A stretch of 64,000 nt of DNA from Rheinheimera oceanensis (GCF_018831085.1 NZ_JAGPNM010000006.1:235000-298999), one strand, 5' to 3'. Positions 17,560 through 27,260 are shown, counted from the first letter of the stretch. The notes: generated from the letters alone by a model not told the origin. Numbers and translations are program-made.

Positions 17560-18978
17560 ATGCGTTTTTCTATTCAGACCGCATCTTTACGCCAGTTGGT
17601 ACTGCTGAGCTTTTTTCTGGCCCTGATCCCCGTGGCCGTATTGCTATGGCAGAGCCACAAAGCACTAAGCGGTGTTAGCCAGAATGCCGTAGCTGAAGCT
17701 GAAACCTCGGTAGCAAGCGTACGCCGGGCAGAAAATATGCAAAACCTGGTGGTGGATATAGAGCGCGCAGTACGCCAGCATGCCGTAGTAAAAACCGATG
17801 CACTGGCCCGGGTGGCACGCACCCACCTGAACAGCTATCAACAATTGCTGCGCCAGGTGTGTGACAACATAGGCCAGTCGCAACTGTGCCAGCAACAACA
17901 ACTGCAGCTTGGCATACTGCTGGATAACTTTACTGAGCTAAGTAGCACAGAACTTGAACCGCTGATGCAGCAATTTCGCCAGCAACAGCAACAGCTGACA
18001 CAGCAAATCTGGCTGCTGCTGGAGCAAAACCTGCAGCAACAACAACGCTTTGTAGTAGAAAGCCAGCAGCAACTGGCCTGGCAAACAGTAGCACTGGTAT
18101 TGTTAACCCTGTTGTTAGTACTGTGGGCATCAGGCCGTATTACCGCACCGGTACGCAAACTGGACAAAATGATCCGTGCTATTGGCCAGCAGCATCAATT
18201 CCCTGATGAAAAACTTACCGGCCCGCGTGAGCTGACAGAGCTGGGCGAACAGCTGCGCTGGCTTAGTTCACGCTTACAACAACTGGAAGCGCTAAGGCTG
18301 ATTTTACTGCGTCACGCCTCGCATGAGTTAAAAACGCCGCTGTCCAGCATCCGCGAAGGCTGCGCCTTGCTCAGTGAGCAGTTAGTTGGCCCGCTAAATA
18401 AACAACAACTGGAAGTCGTTGGCCTGCTAAATGGCAGTGCTGACCGGCTAAGCCAGCTAACCGAGCAGTTGCTTGACTACAACCGCTTATTACAACAAGC
18501 CAAACCCGAGCCCGACTGGCATTCACCCCAGCAATTATTTACCGACTGCTTTAACGACCATGCCTTATCGTTGCAACAACGCGGCCAGGCTATTGAGCTT
18601 AGCTGTCAGCTAAGCGCAATTTATACTGATATTACGCTGTTCCGGCGTATACTCGACAACCTGATCAACAATGCCCAGGCGTACGGCAGCCAGGACAGCC
18701 CGGTGTGGGTAAAATTGTATCAGCAGGAACATCAGCTGATTTTAGATGTCGCAAATAACGGCAATCCTATTCCGACATCATTACGGGAAAAACTGTTTGA
18801 GCCATTTCAGCGCGGTACCACACCACGCTTTGACTCGGTGCAGGGCTCTGGCCTGGGGCTGTCGATTGTTGCCGACTGTGCCCGCCTGCTGGGCGGCCAT
18901 GCTGATATTGTTGATGTTATTTATGCCGATGTCTGTATTAGGGTACGGCTACCGTTATTAGAGGAAAAACTGGGATGA
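17560..18978 (+). CDS. glrK: Sensor histidine kinase GlrK (QseE)
   Basis: 472-residue envelope-sensing kinase. Membrane helices at about 13-30 and 173-191 flank a Gln-rich periplasmic helical domain. A HAMP region (about 191-245) follows, then HisKA with His255 in RHASHELKTPL, then HATPase_c (N box DNLINNAQAYG, G box GSGLGLSIV). It is first gene of the glrK-qseG-glrR unit, overlapping the lipoprotein gene by four bases. In E. coli the kinase phosphorylates GlrR in response to envelope conditions, with QseG as its outer-membrane partner. Confidence 0.92.
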   Translation: MRFSIQTASLRQLVLLSFFLALIPVAVLLWQSHKALSGVSQNAVAEAETSVASVRRAENMQNLVVDIERAVRQHAVVKTDALARVARTHLNSYQQLLRQVCDNIGQSQLCQQQQLQLGILLDNFTELSSTELEPLMQQFRQQQQQLTQQIWLLLEQNLQQQQRFVVESQQQLAWQTVALVLLTLLLVLWASGRITAPVRKLDKMIRAIGQQHQFPDEKLTGPRELTELGEQLRWLSSRLQQLEALRLILLRHASHELKTPLSSIREGCALLSEQLVGPLNKQQLEVVGLLNGSADRLSQLTEQLLDYNRLLQQAKPEPDWHSPQQLFTDCFNDHALSLQQRGQAIELSCQLSAIYTDITLFRRILDNLINNAQAYGSQDSPVWVKLYQQEHQLILDVANNGNPIPTSLREKLFEPFQRGTTPRFDSVQGSGLGLSIVADCARLLGGHADIVDVIYADVCIRVRLPLLEEKLG

Positions 18979-19580
18979 AAACTGGGTTAATTTTTGTGGC
19001 CATACTGGCACTTAGCGGCTGCCAGCTTGCACCACAACCGGTAGCGCCTGAACCAATAGCCGAGCCCTTGCTGGAGGCTGAACCCGAACCGGTAATACTA
19101 CCTGAACCTGAGCCGGTAAAAACCCCTTTAGCCATTGCCGGTGATGCCGCAACATTGCAGGCCTGGGTCAATTACCGTGCGGCCATGCTAAACCGCATTA
19201 ATGAAGAGCGCGATTTACTTAACAGCGAAACGGCCCAGGATGATGTCTGGCTATTAAAGCGCACCATTTTACAGTTGCACCCGGATACACCCTACCTTAC
19301 CCGCTTACGGGTGCAAATGCAGTCAGCTGATCAGCTGGCCGCTTTACCGGCACCTTTGGCTGCACTGCTAAGCTGGGATCTGGTGTTTAACCAAAAATTG
19401 CTTGAAGCCGAATCGGCAGTAAGCGCCTTAACCCGGCTTAATGCACAACAGCACGATAATATTGAGCGACTGCAAAAAACCAACAAAGAACTGCAGAAAA
19501 AAATTGATGCATTAACCCAGATAGAAGCGCAGTTAAACCAGCCCGCGCCGGTTAAAGAGGACAACAATGGCCAGCCCTAA
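18975..19580 (+). CDS. qseG: QseG-like lipoprotein
   Basis: 201-residue lipoprotein with lipobox LSGC (Cys16), a Pro/Glu repeat linker (residues 18-47), then a helical domain with a C-terminal coiled coil (LQKTNKELQKKIDALTQIEAQL). Position between glrK and glrR, with overlaps of 4 and 14 bases, identifies it as the QseG equivalent. QseG of E. coli interacts with the kinase from the outer membrane. Sequence similarity is low, so naming rests mainly on context. Confidence 0.8.
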   Translation: MKTGLIFVAILALSGCQLAPQPVAPEPIAEPLLEAEPEPVILPEPEPVKTPLAIAGDAATLQAWVNYRAAMLNRINEERDLLNSETAQDDVWLLKRTILQLHPDTPYLTRLRVQMQSADQLAALPAPLAALLSWDLVFNQKLLEAESAVSALTRLNAQQHDNIERLQKTNKELQKKIDALTQIEAQLNQPAPVKEDNNGQP

Positions 19581-20916
19581 GCCTAAGTTACTGCTTGTAG
19601 ACGATGATCCCAGCTTACTGCGCCTGCTGACTCTGCGCCTTGAAGGTGAAGGTTATCAGGTGATCAGTGCTGATTCAGCAGAAGCTGCTTTGCCACTGCT
19701 GATGAAAAACAGTGTTGATGTGGTACTAAGCGACTTACGTATGCCGGGGCTGGACGGCATGAGCCTGTTTGATGAAATTGCCAAACGCTACCCCGGCCTG
19801 CCAGTGGTATTGATGACGGCACATGGTTCAATCCCCGAGGCGGTAGCCGCCACCCAGCGTGGGGTATTTGGCTTTTTAACCAAACCGCTTAACACCAATG
19901 AGCTGCGCGATATTCTGCAAAATGCGGTGCATCAGTCCGTGCCGGAGCAAGCAGAATGGCGTGCAGAAATTATTACCCGCTCCCGGGTAATGGAGGAGCT
20001 GCTGGAACAAAGCTACCGCGTAGCTCAGCGCGACGTCAGCGTGTTAATCACCGGCGCCAGCGGGACCGGTAAAGAACTGCTGGCAAAAGCCATTCATAAA
20101 GCCAGCCCGCGCGCTGCTAAACCCTTTGTTGCCATTAACTGTGGCGCCCTGCCAGAGCACCTGCTGGAGTCAGAATTATTTGGCCACACCAAAGGCGCGT
20201 TCACCGGTGCTGTTACTGAACATGGTGGCCTGTTTCGTGAAGCCGATGGTGGCACACTGTTTTTAGATGAAATAGGCGATATGCCGGTGGCGTTGCAGGT
20301 AAAGCTGCTGCGCGCACTGCAAGAGCGGCAAATACGCCCGGTAGGCAGCAGTAAAACCGTACCAATCAATGTACGGGTGCTGTCAGCAACACACCGTGAT
20401 TTACAGCAGGCTATGGGCGATGGCAGCTTCCGTGAAGACTTATACTACCGCTTAAATGTGGTTAACCTGCAACTGCCCAGCCTGGAGCAGCGGCCGGAGG
20501 ATATTCCGCTACTGGCTCGCCATGTGCTGCAGCAAAGTGTCGAACGCCACCAGGTAGATGTTACCCGTTTTTCTGATGATGCTATGCAACTGCTGGCAAC
20601 AGCCAAATGGCCCGGTAATGTGCGCCAGCTGGTAAACGTAGTGGAACAATGCGTGGCACTAACGCACAGCCCGGTTATTGGTGCGGCTCAGGTAGAACAG
20701 GCGCTGTCGCATGACAGCAGCTACTGGCCGACATTAACCGAAGCGCGTGACCAGTTTGAGCGCCAGTACCTTATCCGTGTATTGCAGATGACAGAAGGCA
20801 ATGTTACCCGCGCCGCAGAGCTGGCCGGGCGTAACCGCACCGACTTTTATAAGTTACTGAAAAAACATGAACTCAGCGCCGCCAAGATCACTGAGCAAAG
20901 CGATGAAACTGAATAG
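19567..20916 (+). CDS. glrR: Sigma-54-dependent response regulator GlrR (QseF)
   Basis: 449-residue NtrC-family activator. The receiver domain has the acidic pocket DDD (12-14) and Asp56 as phosphoacceptor. The AAA+ domain has Walker A GASGTGKE, the sigma-54 contact loop GAFTGA and Walker B GGTLFLDEIGD. A Fis-type HTH lies at the C-terminus (NVTRAAELAGRNRTDFYKLLKKH). AGAGGA precedes the ATG. It should activate the sigma-54 promoter at 17065-17081. Confidence 0.95.
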   Translation: MASPKPKLLLVDDDPSLLRLLTLRLEGEGYQVISADSAEAALPLLMKNSVDVVLSDLRMPGLDGMSLFDEIAKRYPGLPVVLMTAHGSIPEAVAATQRGVFGFLTKPLNTNELRDILQNAVHQSVPEQAEWRAEIITRSRVMEELLEQSYRVAQRDVSVLITGASGTGKELLAKAIHKASPRAAKPFVAINCGALPEHLLESELFGHTKGAFTGAVTEHGGLFREADGGTLFLDEIGDMPVALQVKLLRALQERQIRPVGSSKTVPINVRVLSATHRDLQQAMGDGSFREDLYYRLNVVNLQLPSLEQRPEDIPLLARHVLQQSVERHQVDVTRFSDDAMQLLATAKWPGNVRQLVNVVEQCVALTHSPVIGAAQVEQALSHDSSYWPTLTEARDQFERQYLIRVLQMTEGNVTRAAELAGRNRTDFYKLLKKHELSAAKITEQSDETE

Positions 20917-20925
20917 CGAGCAGGT

Positions 20926-21282
20926 ATGACAGCAATAACCCCACCCGATGCTTATCTGGCTGAAGAAGCAGAAAGCCCCGAGCTGATTAAAGCGAAAATT
21001 ATCAGTGAAACGGCCCGGATTAACTGGCTGGAGCTGCAAAAGTTTTATGCTGCCGGTGCCGTTATTACGGTGGCGTCTGAGCTGGATTTAATCGAGGTAG
21101 CCTTTGCTTTTAGCCTGGACGATAAAGCCACCGTTGCTGATTTACTGGCAAATGGCACTGTAGGGCGCACCAGCGAGCAGCAGGCACAGCAGTGGTTTGA
21201 TAACCAAACTGAGCTGTGGGCGGTGGTCATTTCGCCGTGGATCCTGGTACAACATAAACCACTGCAGCAAGAGCTGAACTAA
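20926..21282 (+). CDS. DUF2288 family protein
   Basis: 118-residue cytoplasmic protein with the DUF2288 pattern: ARINWLELQKFYAAGAVITV, then DLIEVAFAFSLDD, then ELWAVVISPWILVQ. The function is unknown. It starts ten bases after the glrR stop, so it may be co-transcribed. Confidence 0.85.
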   Translation: MTAITPPDAYLAEEAESPELIKAKIISETARINWLELQKFYAAGAVITVASELDLIEVAFAFSLDDKATVADLLANGTVGRTSEQQAQQWFDNQTELWAVVISPWILVQHKPLQQELN

Positions 21283-21343
21283 GCTTTGCTGCACATTAAG
21301 CTTTGCTAAACTTGGTGCAGCTTAACTAACATACAGGACCGTT

Positions 21344-21895
21344 ATGACTGATCTCTATAAAAAAAGCAGCAGTTCACGCGTAACGCTGTCGCAGCTGATG
21401 CTGCCGTCACACTCTAATTTCAGCGGTAAGATTCACGGTGGCTATCTGTTATCACTAATGGACCAAATCGCCTTTGCCAGTGGTTCTAAATTCAGCGGCC
21501 GTTATTGCGTGACAGCCTCAGTAGACAGAGTCGATTTTCTTAACCCGATTGAAGTAGGCGAGCTGGTCACGTTAAAAGCATCGGTTATTTTTGTTGGTAA
21601 CAGTTCGATGGTGGTGGGTATTCGCGTGGAAGCGCAGAATATTCAGAGTGGTAAAGTAAAGCACTGTAATTCGTCCTACTTTACCATGATTGCCAAAGAT
21701 GAGCAGGGCAATAATGTACGGGTACCCCGGCTGATTTTAACCAGTAAAGAAGAAGTGCTGCGCTTTGTTAAAACCACTCAACGCCTGAAACTGCGGCACA
21801 GCTACGCCGAGCTGTGCGCTGATTTTGACGGTGATATGCAGCAGGCCATCGAGCAAATTAGCGCCAATTATCAGGTGCAGGTGCAACTGGCGTAA
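21344..21895 (+). CDS. Acyl-CoA thioesterase, hotdog fold (YciA-like)
   Basis: 183 residues. Hotdog signature NFSGKIHGGYLLSLMDQIAFASGSKFSG with the catalytic-loop Asp, then YCVTASVDRVDFLNPIEVGELVTLKASVIFVGNSSM. The C-terminal extension of about 40 residues is helical. It hydrolyses acyl-CoA esters to free acid and CoA. AGGACC precedes the ATG. Confidence 0.92.
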   Translation: MTDLYKKSSSSRVTLSQLMLPSHSNFSGKIHGGYLLSLMDQIAFASGSKFSGRYCVTASVDRVDFLNPIEVGELVTLKASVIFVGNSSMVVGIRVEAQNIQSGKVKHCNSSYFTMIAKDEQGNNVRVPRLILTSKEEVLRFVKTTQRLKLRHSYAELCADFDGDMQQAIEQISANYQVQVQLA

Positions 21896-21920
21896 AACTA
21901 CAACCTTAATGAATGGTATC

Positions 21921-22086
21921 GAACCGGATTGCCCACGCTGACGCGCCGTGAATACATCCATGTAGGCTCGACTATAAACTTCATCCTTGAAGTTTATCCT
22001 GCGGACCAGCACAGCTGTTCAAATTCGCTCCTGGCGAATTTGTCAGCATCCATGCCTTCAACGGTCAGTTTAGAGCAATCCGGTTC
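21921..22086. repeat. MITE-like intergenic repeat with terminal inverted repeats and two internal hairpins
   Basis: A 166-base unit bounded by perfect 12-base inverted repeats GAACCGGATTGC (21921-21932) and GCAATCCGGTTC (22075-22086). Inside are two perfect hairpins: ATAAACTTCA/TGAAGTTTAT (21974-21997) and CAAATTCGC/GCGAATTTG (22020-22042). No gene is present. It lies between convergent genes and may also end transcription. It resembles non-autonomous mobile or hairpin-cluster repeats. Confidence 0.65.
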
Positions 22087-22103
22087 TCACTAATGCGAAA
22101 TGT

Positions 22104-23828
22104 TCAGTACCCCGCCGCCTGACCGTCTTTGCGCGATTCAGATGCCCCCACCCAAACACCGTTGGCGTGGTCACGCATAATGGCCTGGTAACCGCCGTAG
22201 CCACCCAAGCCGTAGCGTACATCATGGCCTTTTTTCATCAGCTCGCGCGCAGTTTCGTAAGGTATGCCGCGCTCTACTTCAATATAGCCGCCGTTTTGCA
22301 GGTACATGTCGCTGCCATCGGTTGGCTCGGTGCTGCCCAAATGCTGCCAGCGCGCGGCGTCGCCGGCTTCTTGCAGGTTCATGCCGTAATCCACCATATT
22401 GATTAAAATCTGCACATGGCCCTGTGGCTGCATAGCGCCACCCATTACACCAAAGCTGACCAGCGGTTTGTCATCTTTGGTGATAAAGGCAGGAATAATG
22501 GTATTAAACGGCCGCTTGCCCGGCTGATACGCATTGGCGTGTTTTTTGTCCATCGAAAACAGCTGGCCACGGTCCTGAAATACAAAGCCTAACCCCGGTA
22601 CCACTACGCCCGAGCCCATGCCGCGGTAATTACTTTGAATTAACGACACCATATTGCCGTCTTTGTCGGCGGTGGTCATATAAATGGTATCGCCCTCATA
22701 CAAATTCGGGTTACCGGCATCCACCCGCCTGGCGGCTTTGTCGCCAATCAGCTTGGCGCGCTCGCGGCCATACTCTTCTGAAATGAGTGCCTCTACCGGT
22801 GCTTTGTTAAAGTCTTCATCGGCATAAAATTTGGCTCTGTCTTCAAAGGCCAGTTTTTTTGCTTCAACCAACAGGTGCAAACTTTCCGGCGTATTGAAAC
22901 CGGCGGCTTTTAAATCAAAGTTTTTCAGAATTTGCAGCATCTGCAGGGCAGCTATACCCTGGCCATTAGGTGGCAGTTCCCACAGTGTATAGCCTTTGTA
23001 ATCTACGCCCACTGGTTCTACCCAGCTTGAGCGGTGGTTGGCAAAGTCGGCATAACGTAAGTAGCCGCCGTTGGCGCGCATAAAACGGTCAATTTCTACG
23101 GCTATATCACCTTTATAAAACGCATCGCGGCCGCCTTTTGCCAGCGCTTTAAAAGTATTGGCCAGTGCCGGGTTTTTAAACATTTCGCCTTTGGCCGGCG
23201 CTTTACCATTAATGGTAAAAGTGCCGCTGAAATCGCCAGGCTGCTGGCTTAATACCGGCACACTGCGGTCCCAGTAATAAGCAATTAGTTCGCTTACCGG
23301 AAAACCGTTTTCAGCATAACCGATAGCAGGTTGCAGAATTTCCGCCATGGGCATACTGCCAAATTTCTGGTGTAGCTCAAACCAGCCGTCAACTGCACCG
23401 GGCACGCTTATCGGCAACATACCATGTGGTGGTAAATCGGTGCGGCCTAGCTTTTGCAGCTCATGCGCCAGCATTTCATAACTTAAACTCAGTGGCGAAC
23501 GGCCGGAAGCATTTAAGCCATGCAGCTTTTGCGTTTTGGCGTCCCAGACAATAGCGTATAAATCGCCGCCTATGCCATTGCCGGTAGGCTCCATCAGCCC
23601 TAATGCCGCATTGGCAGCAATAGCAGCATCAATGGCATTGCCACCACGGCGCATAATATCCAGTGCAATTTGCGTTGCTAAAGGCTGGCTGGTCGCCGCC
23701 ATAACATTAGGGGCGATCACTTCAGAACGGCTGGCAAACTCTGCACCGGTAATGCGGTCATAGCCCTGGGCAGCCGCTGCCAACACCAGGCTTGCGCCAA
23801 TGGCCAGCCCCATAAACACGCTTTTCAT
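22104..23828 (-). CDS. ggt: Gamma-glutamyltransferase, periplasmic
   Basis: 574-residue precursor with a signal peptide (about 1-22) that self-cleaves into two subunits. GGT signatures are MRRGGNAIDAAIAANAALGLMEP and GNGIGGDLYAIV near the N-terminus. The probable catalytic Thr lies in GDTIYMTTADKDGNMVSLIQSN, followed by YRGMGSGVVVPGLGF. It transfers or hydrolyses gamma-glutamyl groups of glutathione and peptides. CGGAG precedes the ATG. Confidence 0.95.
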   Translation of the reverse strand: MKSVFMGLAIGASLVLAAAAQGYDRITGAEFASRSEVIAPNVMAATSQPLATQIALDIMRRGGNAIDAAIAANAALGLMEPTGNGIGGDLYAIVWDAKTQKLHGLNASGRSPLSLSYEMLAHELQKLGRTDLPPHGMLPISVPGAVDGWFELHQKFGSMPMAEILQPAIGYAENGFPVSELIAYYWDRSVPVLSQQPGDFSGTFTINGKAPAKGEMFKNPALANTFKALAKGGRDAFYKGDIAVEIDRFMRANGGYLRYADFANHRSSWVEPVGVDYKGYTLWELPPNGQGIAALQMLQILKNFDLKAAGFNTPESLHLLVEAKKLAFEDRAKFYADEDFNKAPVEALISEEYGRERAKLIGDKAARRVDAGNPNLYEGDTIYMTTADKDGNMVSLIQSNYRGMGSGVVVPGLGFVFQDRGQLFSMDKKHANAYQPGKRPFNTIIPAFITKDDKPLVSFGVMGGAMQPQGHVQILINMVDYGMNLQEAGDAARWQHLGSTEPTDGSDMYLQNGGYIEVERGIPYETARELMKKGHDVRYGLGGYGGYQAIMRDHANGVWVGASESRKDGQAAGY

Positions 23829-23921
23829 AGCAGACTCCGGAAAATGATTATTGCTCGACCTTACTCAGCTTGCGCCTACCATACCAGAGCTTTACGACCA
23901 GTGAAACGTAACCTGCGATGT

Positions 23922-24317
23922 TTACGCACTATACAGGTGCTGATTAAGCTGTTGTTTTTGCAATGCACTAATAACTACGGCTTTATTGGCGGCATAATCA
24001 AACTGCACCAATACTGCCGTACCCGACACCGTTTTTACGCCGTGCTGCCAGGCCTCCTGATATACATCAAAAGAGCTGCCACCAACGCGGCTGATATAGG
24101 TACGAATTTCCACCTCAGCGCCATAATGCGTTTGGGCATGGTAATCCAGCTTCACGCTGGCAATAATCAGCGGCCACTGGCGCACATTAAGCTCTGGTGT
24201 AAAAATTTTGAAAACATCTTGTCTTGCACCTTCAAACCAGACTGCAAACACAGTATTGTTGATATGCCCCAACGCATCCGTGTCAGAGAAACGCGGAGAA
24301 ATAATGACTTGCCACAT
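23922..24317 (-). CDS. 4-hydroxybenzoyl-CoA thioesterase-type acyl-CoA thioesterase
   Basis: 131-residue hotdog protein with the DTDALGHINNTVFAVWFEGAR active-site pattern (Asp in the SDTDALGH turn). This is the 4HBT/YbgC-like group, hydrolysing acyl-CoAs. Its start codon is only 12 bases from that of the divergent 2OG oxygenase, so each promoter must lie inside the other's coding sequence. Confidence 0.9.
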   Translation of the reverse strand: MWQVIISPRFSDTDALGHINNTVFAVWFEGARQDVFKIFTPELNVRQWPLIIASVKLDYHAQTHYGAEVEIRTYISRVGGSSFDVYQEAWQHGVKTVSGTAVLVQFDYAANKAVVISALQKQQLNQHLYSA

Positions 24318-24329
24318 AAAGGTAACCCG

Positions 24330-25034
24330 ATGACCGATTTTATAGAGGTGTACGATAATGCGTTAAGCAGCGAGTTTTGCCAACAGCTGATTAAAGTGTT
24401 TGACCAAAGCCCGCATACCACGGCCGGCCGTACCGGCGGCGGTGTGGATACCAGTAAAAAAATCAGTACCGATTTATATCTGTACCAGCATGCAGAGTAC
24501 CAGCCGTTACTAAAAGTGATCTGGGAAGCTACCACCCGCTATGCCAGTGACTATTTTAAAAAGTACCATTTTGCCCTGATTGGCCCGATGGGCTTAACCA
24601 TAGCGCACCCGCAAACCGGCCAGCCCACCGCCATTACACATGACAACTTTGCCGAACTGGGTGAGCCCAAAACACTGGATTTTATGCGCGCACTGTTTCG
24701 TTTGGGTAATATTCAGGCGCAAAAATATCAGGCCGGTGTAGGCAATTACGGTTACTGGCACAGCGAAGTGTACCCACAGCAAGGCAGCACCGAGCCGCTG
24801 CACCGTACCTTATTGTTTATGTTTTATTTAAATGACGTAACCGAAGGCGGCCAAACCGAGTTTTATTACCAGAATAAAAGCATTTCGCCCAAAACCGGCC
24901 GCATGGTAATAGCACCGGCCTATTTTACCCACACTCATCGCGGCTGTGTGCCGGTATCAAATGACAAGTATATTTTAACCAGCTGGATCCTGTTTAACAG
25001 CGCCGAGCAAATATACGGCCCGCCGCAACGTTAA
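24330..25034 (+). CDS. 2-oxoglutarate/Fe(II)-dependent oxygenase
   Basis: 234-residue prolyl-4-hydroxylase-like dioxygenase. The beta-helix core carries YGYWHSEVYP, with His and probably Glu as first ligands (HxE instead of the usual HxD), THTHRG as the distal His, and a basic residue after it for 2-oxoglutarate. The ATG at 24330 is chosen for AAGG eight bases upstream and the domain start; the in-frame sequence back to 23844 is antisense to the thioesterase. The substrate is unknown. Confidence 0.85.
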   Translation: MTDFIEVYDNALSSEFCQQLIKVFDQSPHTTAGRTGGGVDTSKKISTDLYLYQHAEYQPLLKVIWEATTRYASDYFKKYHFALIGPMGLTIAHPQTGQPTAITHDNFAELGEPKTLDFMRALFRLGNIQAQKYQAGVGNYGYWHSEVYPQQGSTEPLHRTLLFMFYLNDVTEGGQTEFYYQNKSISPKTGRMVIAPAYFTHTHRGCVPVSNDKYILTSWILFNSAEQIYGPPQR

Positions 25035-25035
25035 G

Positions 25036-25064
25036 TTAAAAAAAGCCCTTACGGGCTTTTTTAA
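25036..25064. terminator. Bidirectional rho-independent terminator
   Basis: AAAAAAAGCCC and GGGCTTTTTT stem between convergent oxygenase and TonB receptor genes. Confidence 0.9.
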
Positions 25065-25074
25065 TGTAACAGCG

Positions 25075-27198
25075 TTAGAAATCTAACCGGTAACCTACCG
25101 ATAAAGTGCGGGGTTTACCGGGCTGAATACCGCCATTACCACGGTTGGCAATGTAGGTTTTATCCAGCAGGTTGTCGACGTTAAAGTACAACTGCTGCTT
25201 TTCAGCTAACTGGTATTTTGCTGATAAATCTACCACGGTGCGGCTGTCTATCGCGTTCAGGCCCTGAGCCTCAAGGCTGGCGTGTGCAGCAGACACATAG
25301 CTTAAGCGGCTGTGCAGCGCAAATAATTCACCCTCCAGCCCCAGTTGCAGGCTAAACTGGTTTTGTGGCACATAAGGCATTTTATCGCCACGGCTAACCA
25401 CACCCCAGAGCCCGCTGTTAAAATCAGAGCGGAACTCACTGTCGGTATAGGTGTAGCTTAGTTTCAGCGGTACTTTAAAACCGTTTTGCAGGGCAAAATC
25501 ACGCTGGCTGCTCAGTTCAATCCCGGTAACTTTTACCTCACCAAAGTTATACTGATCGCCAATATTGTCGGGGTTGCACCCAATGCTGGCAGCACAGTTA
25601 CCATGCATATTGTCGTAGCCCGACTGAAACAAAATAACCTCGTTGCGGCTTTGAGCAACGTTAAACCGGGCGCCTATCTCAACATTGATACTTTCTTCTT
25701 CTTTTTGCTCAGCATTCGCTGGCGCGGCCGGTGCAAAACCCTTTTGTACCCCTGCCAGCAAAACCACCGCATCATTTAACCGGTAGGTGGCACCCAGTGA
25801 TGGCAACACAATAGAACCGCTGGCCTTACTTACCGTTGAAGCCCCGGCGCGATCCGGTGCCCGGTTCCAGTTTTCATTTCTCGTATCAATATCTTCGTAA
25901 CGTAAACCACCGCTTAAAACCAAATCGCCCACAGTCCACTCGTCATGCACATATAACGCCAGAGCCTCTGCCGACGCTTCACGGTTGTCCTGTGTGCCCG
26001 GCACGCCTGCGCTGGTCAGTGTCATGCTGAGGTCTTGCTGTAAACGGTACGTGTCATCCCATTGAAAGCGGCTTTCTGAATCTTTGTGAAAACGGCCGCC
26101 AAACGTCAGCTGATGCGCAGCCAGCGGCAGGGTAAACTCAGACTGCACGCCTTTTGACTCATATTCGCGGTTATTCGCGCGAATGCTGACATTAATGCCT
26201 TCTGCAGTCGGGTTGGCTTCAAATGCAGAGTAAGCCGCTAAATTAGCCGGGCTTACCTGATTGGCCTTGTACCAGTTGCGGCTGAATTCATTTAAATACA
26301 CCGTGGTGCTGAATTTTGCGCCATTGGCCAGATCATACTGGTAACTTAACTGATAACCTTTGTGTTCGGTGTCCATGACATCTTTTTGCGATGCGGCATA
26401 ACGGCGGTAAGGTGAGGCGCGGTAATCTGCGTCGGTTAAGCCAGCATAGGTTTCATCTGAGGTTTCATCGGCATAACTTAGCTTTAACTGCAGTTTATGC
26501 GCATTGTTGGCACCAAAACGGCCGGCAAACTTGGCCAGCAAGTCTGTTTTTTCAAAGCCGGTATCTGCGCCATTGGGTAAATCTTTAAAACCATCAGCAC
26601 CGTAATGATAACCTTCAATTACCGCGCCTAAGTTTTCCCGCTCGCCACCCACAAAGCCGTGTAGCTTGCGAAAGCCATCTTCGCCCAGCGCAGCATCAAT
26701 ACGCCCGGCCAGTTCAGCCTGCGGAATACTGCGTGACACCAGGTTTAATACACCACCGGTAGTACGCGGGCCATATTTGACCGAAGACGAACCTTTAATA
26801 ATTTCTACCGCTTCCAGGCGGCCGGTAGTTGGAAAATAATAAGCCGCTGGCGCCACATAAGATGCCGGGGCTATCAGCACGCCGTCTTCCATTACCGTTA
26901 TTTTGTCATTACGGCTGGTACCGGTGCCGCGCATACCTATGTTAGGGCGCAAACCATAACCATCTTCTTCCTGCACATAAACGCCAGGTGTGCTACCCAG
27001 CACGCGGGAAATATCGGTGTAGCTAAACACATCGAGTTCCTGCTGGGAAATATAAGCGGCTGAGCCGGGAATATCATTTACCGCCTGGGATGAACCAATA
27101 ATGCTAAGGCGCTCAATAGTACTCAGCGTGTCTTCTGCCGCAACAGAGAACGTTGATACCACTGCTGCCGAGAGCAGGCTGAGGGATAACTTGTGCAT
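25075..27198 (-). CDS. TonB-dependent receptor, FecA-like (ferric dicitrate type)
   Basis: 707-residue outer-membrane receptor: signal peptide (1-21), plug domain with GLRPNIGMRGTGTSRNDKITVMEDGVLIAPASYVAPAAYYFPT as in FecA-type receptors, then a 22-strand barrel ending in a C-terminal Phe. There is no N-terminal signalling (STN) domain, so it does not itself signal to a FecI-type sigma factor. The ligand is probably a ferric chelate. CGGAG precedes the ATG. Confidence 0.9.
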   Translation of the reverse strand: MHKLSLSLLSAAVVSTFSVAAEDTLSTIERLSIIGSSQAVNDIPGSAAYISQQELDVFSYTDISRVLGSTPGVYVQEEDGYGLRPNIGMRGTGTSRNDKITVMEDGVLIAPASYVAPAAYYFPTTGRLEAVEIIKGSSSVKYGPRTTGGVLNLVSRSIPQAELAGRIDAALGEDGFRKLHGFVGGERENLGAVIEGYHYGADGFKDLPNGADTGFEKTDLLAKFAGRFGANNAHKLQLKLSYADETSDETYAGLTDADYRASPYRRYAASQKDVMDTEHKGYQLSYQYDLANGAKFSTTVYLNEFSRNWYKANQVSPANLAAYSAFEANPTAEGINVSIRANNREYESKGVQSEFTLPLAAHQLTFGGRFHKDSESRFQWDDTYRLQQDLSMTLTSAGVPGTQDNREASAEALALYVHDEWTVGDLVLSGGLRYEDIDTRNENWNRAPDRAGASTVSKASGSIVLPSLGATYRLNDAVVLLAGVQKGFAPAAPANAEQKEEESINVEIGARFNVAQSRNEVILFQSGYDNMHGNCAASIGCNPDNIGDQYNFGEVKVTGIELSSQRDFALQNGFKVPLKLSYTYTDSEFRSDFNSGLWGVVSRGDKMPYVPQNQFSLQLGLEGELFALHSRLSYVSAAHASLEAQGLNAIDSRTVVDLSAKYQLAEKQQLYFNVDNLLDKTYIANRGNGGIQPGKPRTLSVGYRLDF

Positions 27199-27260
27199 GA
27201 AAACTCCGTTTTTAACAAAAAATCGAAAATTGGCGCAATTAGAACACAGTAAAAAACACG

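Noticed and set aside
23844..24329. N-terminal extension of the 2OG oxygenase reading frame
   Set aside because: It is antisense to a clear thioesterase gene and has no domain content. The ATG at 24330 has a ribosome site.
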